In this document: in pieces, positions 34,526 to 41,968 of the stretch
Layout: every line of letters begins with the position of its first letter
Numbering within the stretch: the first letter of the stretch is position 1
Assembly: GCF_000758625.1 (NCBI RefSeq)
Contig: NZ_CP009283.1
Coordinates: 2,429,501 to 2,493,500, forward strand
Source: Paenibacillus sp. FSL R7-0273
Lineage (GTDB): Bacteria > Bacillota > Bacilli > Paenibacillales > Paenibacillaceae
Direction: 5' to 3'
Length of the DNA stretch: 64,000 nucleotides
The notes under the pieces: model-generated
What the model was told of the DNA's origin: nothing
Databases searched by the model: none
Seen by the model: only the letters and a program-made list of their open reading frames with translations
Program-made: the position numbers and the translations under genes

Positions 34526-34805
34526 AAACTCGAGCCGGGTCATGCTTCGGGGGAGTAGCTACTTTGGAGTAACTACGTTTAACAATGTGTTTACCAAGAA
34601 TTTGTTAGGTTGAAAATTTAGTGAGAACATGGTTGAATACTTGAAAGCAGCACGTGATGGTGCAACTTACGCAATAGCATTAATTCATTTATTCGAGTTT
34701 AAAGGTATAGTAAAGCAAACAAATTGAAATAGCTTCGTCACGTTCCTAGAAGGCTTGTGTATACCGACGCTAAATTATTTATTTTATTAAGTGGGGAGAG
34801 AATGT
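34526..34805 (+). other. AT-rich gap, no clear gene
   Basis: Contains a short open stretch (34630-34731, 33 codons starting MVEYLKAARDG) with no recognisable match, and no promoter or terminator I would support. Confidence 0.4.
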
Positions 34806-35306
34806 ATGGGCTCTGAATTAATAGTTGTTGATTACGACCCTAGCTGGACTAGAGCATTTGCAAAACTGAGGGAATTCGTACTGCCGGTACTTGAAGACAT
34901 TGTAGTCTCAATTGAGCACGTTGGAAGTACCTCAGTTCCTGGGTTAGCAGCAAAGCCCATTATCGATCTGGACGTTGTGGTTCCTACGCAGGAAGATGTG
35001 TATATAGCTGTACAGAGGCTTGCAACTCTAGGCTATGTCCATGAAGGTGATTTAGGAATTAAAGGACGAGAGGCATTTATTCCTCCAGCCGATGTAATTT
35101 GGCATCATTTGTACGTGTGTACCGTGGACAGCGCTGAATATAAGCGTCATATTCTCTTTCGCGATTATATGAGAGGTCATCCCGAGGACGCTAAAAGATA
35201 CAGCAACTTAAAAATTGAACTTGCCGAACGGTTCAGTAAAGACCGTGCGGCATATTCAAATGCCAAAAGCTGTTTTGTGAACGAGATACTGCAACGTGCT
35301 ACATAG
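34806..35306 (+). CDS. GrpB family protein (nucleotidyltransferase superfamily)
   Basis: 166 residues from ATG 34806, which has GGGGAGAG 6 bases upstream (the frame also opens at GTG 34791). It shows the GrpB/UPF0157 signature VSIEHVGSTSVPGLAAKPIIDLDVVV (residues about 32-57, including the GS and the D-x-D-type metal site) and the WHHLYVC and FRDYMRGHPEDAKRYSNLK segments. The family belongs to the polymerase-beta-like nucleotidyltransferase superfamily; the biochemical role is not known. It sits in the AT-rich island. No strong terminator was found after it. Confidence 0.9.
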   Translation: MGSELIVVDYDPSWTRAFAKLREFVLPVLEDIVVSIEHVGSTSVPGLAAKPIIDLDVVVPTQEDVYIAVQRLATLGYVHEGDLGIKGREAFIPPADVIWHHLYVCTVDSAEYKRHILFRDYMRGHPEDAKRYSNLKIELAERFSKDRAAYSNAKSCFVNEILQRAT

Positions 35307-35450
35307 ATTGAACTTGAAAATATCATATAAGGGTAAAGTGGTAAAAGCTGCCGTATTCACGACACCTGGAACCTTTGAGGAGCCCGTAACATTATTGCGT
35401 TGTGTTGATTGATAATTGCTTTGCTATCAGATAAGAAAGGGTGAGGATTC

Positions 35451-35771
35451 ATGGAAGCAAAGGTGCTAGAGCGGTTACCAGAACCGATAACCTTAATAAA
35501 GTTAATGAAAATTCAAGCATCACTAAATTATATTCTTTGTAAGGAGGAATGACTTCGTTACCATGACTTTGTTCAAGAGTGGGATGAGGGTATTTCTATG
35601 GCGAAAATAGATAATGGTGCTGGTGATCATCTGATTATTTTATTTTCCGGTGAAGGCTGTATCATAAAAGGCTTTGATCATGAATCTGGATTAAGCCCCT
35701 ATGCACAAGATGAATATAAAGTATGGCAAGGGATTTATCTAAAAAAGCTGAGAATACTCCACCCTCGATAG
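35451..35771 (+). pseudogene. N-terminal fragment of a hypothetical gene: nonsense codon, then cut by IS element
   Basis: From ATG 35451 (GGGTGAGG upstream) the frame reads MEAKVLERLPEPITLIKLMKIQ... and hits TGA at 35550-35552 after KEE; the same frame resumes as LRYHDFVQEWDEGISMAKIDNGAG...GYIKGFDHES-like text (IIKGFDHESGLSPYAQDEYKVWQGIY) until the left end of the TnpB element near 35738, then stops at 35769-35771 inside it. The nonsense codon sits where the related family, as I remember it, has Trp, so a TGG-to-TGA change is suspected. I cannot name the family. The small gene at 37070 may be its distal piece. Confidence 0.6.
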
Positions 35772-35857
35772 GGTGGGGATGAATCTGCGGTATTTGACCT
35801 AAACCCGAACGCATGTGCTATAATATGAATAATATTACCAAAAATGAGGTGTTGCAC

Positions 35858-36946
35858 ATGCTGATACATCAAGCCTATAAATACCGGATCTACCCCACAC
35901 CGGAACAACAGCAACTCATAAGGCGTATGTTTGGCTGCTGCCGCTTTGTGTTCAATACCTTTTTGGACACTTGGAATCAAAGCTATGCGGAAACGGGAAA
36001 AGGCTTGTCCTATCACGCTTGTGCGACAAAACTCCCTGCACTAAAAGCACAATACGACTGGCTGAAAGAAGTCGATAGCATTGCTTTGCAGTCGGCTGCC
36101 CGTCATGTGGCGGATAGCTTTGATCGCTTTTTCAAAAAGCAAAATCAAGCGCCATGCTTTAAGAGCCGGAAGCATCCGGTTCAAAGTTACACGACCAAAT
36201 TCACGAACGGGAATATCGCCATTGAGGGGAGTCGCTTGAAGCTCCCAAAACTCGGCTGGATGCGTTTTGCAAACTCCCGGAAGCTGGAAGGCCGGATATT
36301 GTCCGCTACCGTGCGTCAAAACGCCAGTGGGAAATTTTTCGTTTCGCTTGGCTGCGAAGTTGAAAAGAACCCACTGCCGCAAGTGGACGCACATATCGGA
36401 ATCGATCTGGGTTTGAAAGAGTATGCTGTAAGCTCAAATGGTGAACGGTATGCCAACCCCCGCTTTTACCGCCAATATGAGAAAAAGCTGGCGCTTTGGC
36501 AGCGGCGGATGGCTCGGCGTACTCCGGGCGGCTCCAACTGGAAGAAAGCGAAGCAGCATGTCGCTCGCATTCACGAACGTATTGCGAATAAACGAAATGA
36601 TTTTCTCCACCAACTGACAACGAAACTGATCCGTGAAAACCAAACGATTAGTATCGAACATCTGCGTGTCGCGAATATGATTCAGAATCCCAAGCTTTCA
36701 AAATCCATCGCGGATGCGTCTTGGGGGGAGTGGGTACGGCAACTGACGTACAAAGCCCTTTGGTATGGACGAACCCTTCGGATCGCTGATACGTTCGAAC
36801 CGACCAGTCAGCGGTGTCACGTGTGTGGCACGATTCACCCGGAAGTAAAGAATCTTGCGGTTCGGGAATGGACGTGTACCGTTTGCGGTACGCTTCATGA
36901 CCGTGATGAAAACGCCGCTCATAATATTGCACAAGTAGCGGTTTAA
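35858..36946 (+). CDS. tnpB: RNA-guided endonuclease TnpB (IS200/IS605 family)
   Basis: 362 residues from ATG 35858 (GAGGTG upstream; an in-frame ATG at 35813 is less likely). The N-terminal OrfB helix-turn-helix region (LIHQAYKYRIYPTPEQQQLIRRMFGCCRFVFN) is followed by the RuvC triad: Asp183 in GIDLGLKEYAV, Glu267 in ISIEHLRV and Asp350 in HDRDENAAHN. The zinc ribbon is CHVC (about 320-323) and CTVC (about 340-343). All catalytic and zinc residues are intact. TnpB cuts DNA using an omegaRNA (reRNA) guide derived from the right end of the element and favours its retention at the donor site. The gene appears functional. Confidence 0.93.
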   Translation: MLIHQAYKYRIYPTPEQQQLIRRMFGCCRFVFNTFLDTWNQSYAETGKGLSYHACATKLPALKAQYDWLKEVDSIALQSAARHVADSFDRFFKKQNQAPCFKSRKHPVQSYTTKFTNGNIAIEGSRLKLPKLGWMRFANSRKLEGRILSATVRQNASGKFFVSLGCEVEKNPLPQVDAHIGIDLGLKEYAVSSNGERYANPRFYRQYEKKLALWQRRMARRTPGGSNWKKAKQHVARIHERIANKRNDFLHQLTTKLIRENQTISIEHLRVANMIQNPKLSKSIADASWGEWVRQLTYKALWYGRTLRIADTFEPTSQRCHVCGTIHPEVKNLAVREWTCTVCGTLHDRDENAAHNIAQVAV

Positions 36947-37070
36947 CCGCCACCTATCCAAATGATAGAACTGCGGGAACGCAGGAATCGCTTGCTAAAT
37001 AAGAAGAGGTTACTCTTCTGTTCGCAAGAATCCGCCACTTCAAGCGTTAGCTAAGTGGGGGAGAATTCAA
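36880..37070 (+). ncRNA. Putative omegaRNA (reRNA) for TnpB
   Basis: In TnpB elements the guide scaffold lies at the 3' end of tnpB and ends at the right end of the element, with the guide read from flanking DNA. Here 36947-37070 has inverted pairs (ACTGCGGGAACGCAG near 36970, AAGAAGAGG...CTCTTCT near 37004-37021, and CCACTT/AAGTGG near 37034-37057) and no gene. The implied guide is the host sequence from 37071 onward. Boundaries are inferred and the 5' end is uncertain. Confidence 0.45.
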
Positions 37071-37267
37071 TGGGCTGTATATACCGAACACCCGAGGAGT
37101 TTGTAGCATTTGCAGCAGATTATTTTGAGCTACCGCTATCATTGGATGCTGTTGTAAAAATTTACGATGATTCCGCCATTACGGAAGATTTGATCCGTCT
37201 CATAAATCCCCACTGTGATGTAAAGGACGTTCTTCATGAATTAAAAGACTTAAAGGCACGGGCATAA
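37070..37267 (+). CDS. Short hypothetical protein, possibly distal part of the IS-split gene
   Basis: A 65-residue frame from ATG 37070 (GGGGGAG 5-8 bases upstream, inside the IS right end) reading MGCIYRTPEEFVAFAADYFELPLSLDAVVKIYDDSAITEDLIRLINPHCDVKDVL. The acidic helix pattern PEEFV.FA.DYFEL resembles the C-terminal helices of the protein family of the fragment at 35451. It is not in frame with it when the IS is removed, and about 45 residues would be missing between them, so it is either the decayed distal piece or an independent small gene whose start is supplied by the IS end. I see no other function. Confidence 0.45.
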   Translation: MGCIYRTPEEFVAFAADYFELPLSLDAVVKIYDDSAITEDLIRLINPHCDVKDVLHELKDLKARA

Positions 37268-37309
37268 CGCCCGTGCCTTTAGTCTGCCCGGCTGTAACCC
37301 GCAGCTCCA

Positions 37310-38575
37310 TCATTTCCGCTTCTTCCGGCAATCCAGAAACCGCATGTTTATCTCACCGCTGCCGGCGGTGTTCGGCTTCAGGTTGAGGCGGAAGGCGTTA
37401 CGCTTCAGGGTGGTTTTTACCTGCTGCGGTGTCAGGCATGGACGGAGCTGCAGCAGCTGGGCGGCTGCGCCTGAGACAATCGGCGTAGAAATGGAGGTGC
37501 CGGACAGCTTAATATAGCATTTGCCCACCCTCAGTCCCGGCTGCTGGCGGGCCAGCCGGGAGCCTGGTGCGAGGAGGGAGATGACCATCTCCCCGGGTGC
37601 CACGATATCCGGTTTCACTCTGCCGCCCGGAGCAGGCCCGCGGCTGGAATAGAACGTAATGCGGTCATCCGCCTGGGTGACGGTCCGGCGGTCGTTAACC
37701 GCTCCGACTGTAATGGCAGAAGGGCTGACTCCCGGAGAATCCACCGTCCGGGCCAAAGGTCCGCTGTTGCCGGCGGAGATGACGACCGTCAGCCCGGCCT
37801 TGACGGCCTGTTCAGCTGCCTGGACGAGCAGATCCTCTTCAGCTGAAGCGGCTGCCGGTCCGCCGAAGGACATGGACAGGATGCGCAAGTTAAGCCTTTT
37901 TTTGTTGGCGATGCACCATTCAATGCCTTTAATAATGGTAGAATCATAGCCTTCGCCGTATTGATCAAGCACTTTAACCCCTACTATACCTGCTTCAGGA
38001 GCAGGCCCTCTGTATTTGCCCTTGCTAGACCAACCGTTACCTGCGGCATCCCCGCTGATATGTGTGCCGTGACCGTTATCATCATAAGGCTTTGTCCGGT
38101 GGTTTATGAGGTCCTTAAAGGCGATAATCCGGTTGACCGGCCGGGTCAGATCGGGATGAGGGTAAACCCCCGTATCTATAATAGCGATGTTAATCCCTTT
38201 TCCGGTAAGCTTGCGTGTCTGCTGAAGGGCTGCCGATCCGATTGAAGGGGTGGCGATATTCAGGAAAGCCTTTTTAACTCCGTCCAGATAGACCTTGCCG
38301 ACTTCCCCGCAGCTGCAGATCCGCTCCAGACATTTCAGCGAAACCTGTGCAGATACGGCATTCAGCAGAGGCAGCCTGTGCTTTACCGGAAAAGAATGTC
38401 CGCCTAAATGCCTCTGCAGCATTTGCATCCGGGCCGGAGTCAGCTTGTGCTTGAACTGGACAATTACTGGAACTGCGGCAGCCCGTTTAGCTGATCCCTT
38501 AGAATTCTGCAGCTTGTGCTTTAGGGGCCTGTTGATTTTGGCGGCGTAATGCCGTACCCACATTGATTCACTCAT
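37310..38575 (-). CDS. S8 family serine peptidase (intracellular subtilisin, AprX-like)
   Basis: 421 residues from ATG 38575 with GGAGAGGTG upstream; the longer frame to 38662 lacks a ribosome site. The catalytic triad is Asp134 (IAIIDTGVYPHPD), His169 (DDNGHGTHISG) and Ser361 (LSGTSISTPIVSG), with the oxyanion Asn in ISAGNSG. An N-terminal I9-type prodomain (about residues 35-110) is kept but there is no signal peptide, which matches the cytoplasmic AprX of Bacillus (442 residues). The C-terminus lacks any extra domain. It probably degrades cytoplasmic proteins, perhaps in stationary phase; regulation is unknown. Confidence 0.9.
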   Translation of the reverse strand: MSESMWVRHYAAKINRPLKHKLQNSKGSAKRAAAVPVIVQFKHKLTPARMQMLQRHLGGHSFPVKHRLPLLNAVSAQVSLKCLERICSCGEVGKVYLDGVKKAFLNIATPSIGSAALQQTRKLTGKGINIAIIDTGVYPHPDLTRPVNRIIAFKDLINHRTKPYDDNGHGTHISGDAAGNGWSSKGKYRGPAPEAGIVGVKVLDQYGEGYDSTIIKGIEWCIANKKRLNLRILSMSFGGPAAASAEEDLLVQAAEQAVKAGLTVVISAGNSGPLARTVDSPGVSPSAITVGAVNDRRTVTQADDRITFYSSRGPAPGGRVKPDIVAPGEMVISLLAPGSRLARQQPGLRVGKCYIKLSGTSISTPIVSGAAAQLLQLRPCLTPQQVKTTLKRNAFRLNLKPNTAGSGEINMRFLDCRKKRK

Positions 38576-38747
38576 GTCTGTCGCTTCACCTCTCCAATAG
38601 CACATCCTATGCAGAGAACAGCCCAGCGGACACCAATCTATGAAACGGAGACGATACCACATTTTTACGAGAGTAGGTCATTATTCCTTTCAGGCAGCAC
38701 TTAAATTGCATTTAATACACTATCTTAAAAGAAAGTGGTGAAGCAAA

Positions 38748-39122
38748 GTGAGAGAAGCTGAGAAAAAAGCATTGTTGGCAAAAAAAGCATTACTGGCGAA
38801 GAAAGCTATGATGGCCCGCAAAACGAATGCAAAGAAGGTTGTGAAAAGAAAACGGAGAATCAAACAAACCTTCAGCCGCTTCGTCGTTCTGGCAACAAGC
38901 ACAGGCAATGTCAATAAGGACACCACCGGCTGGACAGCCTCGCTGACTAGCGGAGCGGTCACAACGACTACGGATTTCGACGATTTCGGTGTAGCCCAGT
39001 TTCCAACCATTTCTACTCTGACTACAGTGCCGTATGTGCTGCGGATAAGAGATGAAGCTGGTAACCTCCTGACAACTAAAAGCGTTTCCGCTAACCGCGA
39101 ATTCTTTGTAGCCCGTTTCTAA
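38748..39122 (+). CDS. Lysine-rich small beta-sandwich protein, function unknown
   Basis: 124 residues from GTG 38748. Residues 1-42 are very basic, with an imperfect repeat (KKALLAKKALLAKKAMMARK) then KKVVKRKRR. The remaining 80 residues are Thr-, Ser- and Val-rich strands (RFVVLATSTGNV..., GWTASLTSGAVTTTTDF) without Cys and without a signal peptide. The basic leader could bind nucleic acid, teichoic acid or a spore or S-layer surface, but no family is recognised. GC and codon use look like the neighbours. Upstream TTTAAT-like boxes are not strong enough to call. Confidence 0.65.
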   Translation: MREAEKKALLAKKALLAKKAMMARKTNAKKVVKRKRRIKQTFSRFVVLATSTGNVNKDTTGWTASLTSGAVTTTTDFDDFGVAQFPTISTLTTVPYVLRIRDEAGNLLTTKSVSANREFFVARF

Positions 39123-39245
39123 CAGACTTATAGTCTTAATGTAGAATAGACACACCCTTATCCCCTATAAACATCCTGAATAGGATATTATAGGGGATAT
39201 ATTATGTTTTCTAATAAGGTATTGCAACGATAGGAGGCAGAAGCC

Positions 39246-40226
39246 ATGTTGGATTGGATTCAAGACTACCGGTTACTGGAATATTGCAGCAGGCAGGAGC
39301 ACATGAATGTTGGAGACCGCTCCCGGTTCTTTATGCATACAGTCACGGCAGATGCTCCGTCAGGGATGACCGCGCTGGCGCAATATTTTACAGCGGGAAG
39401 TGTACTGCTTGCTATGGATTTCAATATTACGGTTCCTGTACCGGATGAACAGCTGCTGCAGCTGGTGATGGAGGAGGTGGCTCCGCATTTCGGTGTGGTG
39501 AGACAGCTTGAACGCAAAGGGAGGATTGAATCTGTACATATGAATCAGTTGAAGCCCGGATCGGTCAAGCTGTTCCATGAAACGGAGACTGGCATTCTTC
39601 CTGTCATGAAGGATTTGTACCGCCATAACGACAGCGAGCACTGGTATTCTGGTCAAAAGCGCAGGCTGGTGCATTACACTGTCGATACTACAGAGCTTGA
39701 ACCTTATGAGGATGCAGAGGTAAAAGAGGTCCAAGCCCTGCTGCAGCAGGCTTATTTCGGCGGTGAAGCTGTTGAATTCGGAATCATGCCGCTCGGCTGG
39801 CCGTTTGACGATTCCTTAAGACATTCTGCGGCGCTGCGTTTTGTTGCCGGGTTTGCCCCGAAGCTGACCTTGTCTGTGGATGAGTACAGTAATGAAGTTA
39901 TTCTGCTGAACATAACGGCGAAAGAGCCTGTCCATAAGCTGTATCTGCCGTCCGCACAGCCGCAGCCGTCAAGGCGTGTAGATCACTATCTGTATCTGAA
40001 TGTGGGCCACGGGCTGGTCTATGTGGTGAACCTGATGGTGCAGCCGGAGCTTACGAAATGGGAGGGCTTTGCAGACGCTAAGCTGTACTCTCTTGGAGAG
40101 AATACTGATTTTGCGGAATTTGATCCCGGAACAGCGGAGTGTCTGGAAGGGACAAGCTTATTTTTTGATGAGGATACTTTACAAAGAATGATGGACGAGG
40201 TTAACCAGGCGCTGAAATTTGGTTGA
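39246..40226 (+). CDS. Hypothetical protein
   Basis: 326 residues from ATG 39246, with GGAGG about 9 bases upstream. No transmembrane helices, signal peptide or motif I recognise. Secondary-structure impression is mixed alpha/beta: a helix-rich N-terminus (WIQDYRLLEYCSRQEH), then strands (GSVLLAMDFNITVPVP), a central YTVDTTELEPYEDAEVKEVQALLQQAYFGG helix and a C-terminal beta-rich part (DHYLYLNVGHGLVYVVNLMV). Probably a cytoplasmic protein conserved among Paenibacillus; this is a guess. Confidence 0.7.
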   Translation: MLDWIQDYRLLEYCSRQEHMNVGDRSRFFMHTVTADAPSGMTALAQYFTAGSVLLAMDFNITVPVPDEQLLQLVMEEVAPHFGVVRQLERKGRIESVHMNQLKPGSVKLFHETETGILPVMKDLYRHNDSEHWYSGQKRRLVHYTVDTTELEPYEDAEVKEVQALLQQAYFGGEAVEFGIMPLGWPFDDSLRHSAALRFVAGFAPKLTLSVDEYSNEVILLNITAKEPVHKLYLPSAQPQPSRRVDHYLYLNVGHGLVYVVNLMVQPELTKWEGFADAKLYSLGENTDFAEFDPGTAECLEGTSLFFDEDTLQRMMDEVNQALKFG

Positions 40227-40396
40227 AATGTACAATCATTTGCTTGTTTTTTAGCTATAATGACAATTAACCTCACATATATATTCAAAAGACAGCCCGC
40301 AGCGGATATAATATGGCAAATAATATTACTGAAGCGCATCGGAGCAGCCTGGAATGCGGGGAGCTCCTGATAATATGCCGGTGAAAGGTCTGAGGA

Positions 40397-41821
40397 ATGA
40401 TGAGCCTGGAAGCTTTGAACGAACGAGTACAAACCGATCTTTCCTATCTGGCCTACGGCGGCGCGGATTGGGTGCGTCCCCTGGAGCATCCCGAAGGCCA
40501 TGTATATGATGTTGTCATTGTCGGCGGCGGGCAGAGCGGGCTGGGAGCGGCTTTTGGACTGCTGAGGGAGCGGATCTCCAATATTGTTGTGATCGACGAG
40601 AACAAGGAGGGGCAGGAGGGGCCTTGGGAGACTTATGCCCGGATGGTTACGCTGCGGACACCGAAGCACCTGACCTCTATCGATCTGGGAATTCCCTCAT
40701 TGACCTTCCGCGCCTGGCGGGAAGCACAGACCGGCCCGGAAGGCTGGGCAGCAGTCGATAAAATCCCCCGCAGCGACTGGATGAATTACCTTCGCTGGTA
40801 CCGCAGCGTGCTCAGCCTGCCGGTTATGAATGAAGTAACGCTTAAGCTGATTGAGCCTGCGGGGGAAGGCGTTCACCGGCTGCATATTACCGGAGCGGGA
40901 ACGCCCTCCGATGTGCTGCTGGCCCGCAAGGTTGTATTGGCAACAGGTATTCAGGGCGGTGGTGAGTGGCATGTACCGCCGATGATCGCTGAGAACCTTC
41001 CAAAGCATCTATATGCACATACTTCGGAGGCCATCGATTGTACTGCACTGGCCGGACGGACAATCGCGATTCTCGGCGGCGGCGCATCCGCCTTTGATAA
41101 TGCAAATTACATTCTCTCGGATGGTGCTGCAGAGGCTCATGTGTTCGTGCGCCGGGACCAGCTGCCCAGCATCAATCCGATCCGCCAGATGGAGCTGTCG
41201 GGGATGATTGAACGGTTCCACACGCTGGCGGATAAAGACAAATACGGGGTAATCTCGCATTTCTTCAAATACAACCAGCCGCCGACGAACGATACCTTTA
41301 CCCGTGCGGCAGCGTGGCCGGGCTTCCGGCTGCATCTCGGCTCACCTTGGCTGAAGGTGGAGGCGTCCGGGGATAAGGCCGTTGTGACTACACCGCAGGG
41401 CGAGTATACCTTTGACTTCCTGGTTGTCAGCACCGGACTGCTCAGCGATCCCGGGCTGCGCCCGGAGCTGCGGCTGGTTGAGCCCCATATCGCGCGCTGG
41501 AGCGACCGTTATCAGGCACCGGCAGCTACGGCCAATCCGCTGCTTGATGCACATCCCTATCTCAGCCCGGGCTTTGCCCTGCAGAGCAGGAGTAAGGAGG
41601 GCGAGCAGCTGCTGCACGGATTGTTTGTATTCAATTATTCGGCCTTGGCCAGCAACGGGCTGTCAGCCTCGGCCATTTCCGGGATGCGGAACGCGATTCC
41701 GAAGCTGGTCGCCGGTGTGGCGGATCAGCTGTTCACGGATGACCGGGAAGCGGTGCTGCAGGCTTTTTACGAATATGATGTGGCTGAGTTTACTGCAGAG
41801 TGGCTGCCTGCCAAGGCCTGA
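40397..41821 (+). CDS. FAD/NAD(P)-binding flavin-containing monooxygenase-like enzyme
   Basis: 474 residues from ATG 40397 (an overlapping ATG at 40400 is also possible). Two Rossmann motifs: VVIVGGGQSGLGAAFGLL near residues 38-55 (FAD) and IAILGGGASAFDNANYIL near 215 (NAD(P)H). The intermediate motif LATGIQGGGEWHVPP and a long C-terminus with GLFVFNYSALASNG complete a flavin-monooxygenase-like (FMO/BVMO-related) layout. Members oxidise S, N or C centres in small molecules or act as thioredoxin-reductase-like enzymes. Cytoplasmic and with its own terminator; no metabolic partner is visible next to it, though a UbiD decarboxylase gene follows. Confidence 0.87.
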   Translation: MMSLEALNERVQTDLSYLAYGGADWVRPLEHPEGHVYDVVIVGGGQSGLGAAFGLLRERISNIVVIDENKEGQEGPWETYARMVTLRTPKHLTSIDLGIPSLTFRAWREAQTGPEGWAAVDKIPRSDWMNYLRWYRSVLSLPVMNEVTLKLIEPAGEGVHRLHITGAGTPSDVLLARKVVLATGIQGGGEWHVPPMIAENLPKHLYAHTSEAIDCTALAGRTIAILGGGASAFDNANYILSDGAAEAHVFVRRDQLPSINPIRQMELSGMIERFHTLADKDKYGVISHFFKYNQPPTNDTFTRAAAWPGFRLHLGSPWLKVEASGDKAVVTTPQGEYTFDFLVVSTGLLSDPGLRPELRLVEPHIARWSDRYQAPAATANPLLDAHPYLSPGFALQSRSKEGEQLLHGLFVFNYSALASNGLSASAISGMRNAIPKLVAGVADQLFTDDREAVLQAFYEYDVAEFTAEWLPAKA

Positions 41822-41844
41822 TTCTTTCATTTATAGAATAACGC

Positions 41845-41878
41845 CTGCCTGAACAATGGTTCAGGCAGTTTTTTTTGT
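41845..41878 (+). terminator. Rho-independent terminator
   Basis: A perfect 10-bp stem (41845-41854 with 41859-41868), a 4-base loop and eight to ten T residues. It separates the flavin enzyme gene from ubiD. Confidence 0.93.
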
Positions 41879-41968
41879 CTGCTGCAGCACATTAGAAGTT
41901 TGACCTTGGCTCCCGGCTCATTGATAATAAAGAGGAACCTATTTCTTCTGCAGATTGGAGTAAGACCA

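Larger units (their letters stand above)
35739..37070 (+). mobile_element. TnpB-only IS200/IS605-type (IS1341-like) element
   Basis: The element includes one gene, tnpB, and no Y1 tyrosine transposase. Candidate left end: bases after TTTAT (35734-35738), followed by an A-run, a hairpin CCACCCT/AGGGTGG (35760-35766 with 35771-35777), and a promoter-like leader. Candidate right end: hairpin CCACTT/AAGTGG around 37034-37057, then a G-run and terminal TCAA at 37067-37070, typical of IS605-family right ends. TTTAT-type targets are known for Geobacillus relatives. Ends are by similarity, so boundaries may be off by a few bases. It has no terminal inverted repeat or target duplication, as expected for this family. 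Confidence 0.75.

Noticed and set aside
35307..35450. Short open stretch reading MKAAVFTTPGTFEEPVT-like as an alcohol dehydrogenase N-terminus
   Set aside because: Only about 25 codons, no start site and no further conserved sequence; too little to call a gene.
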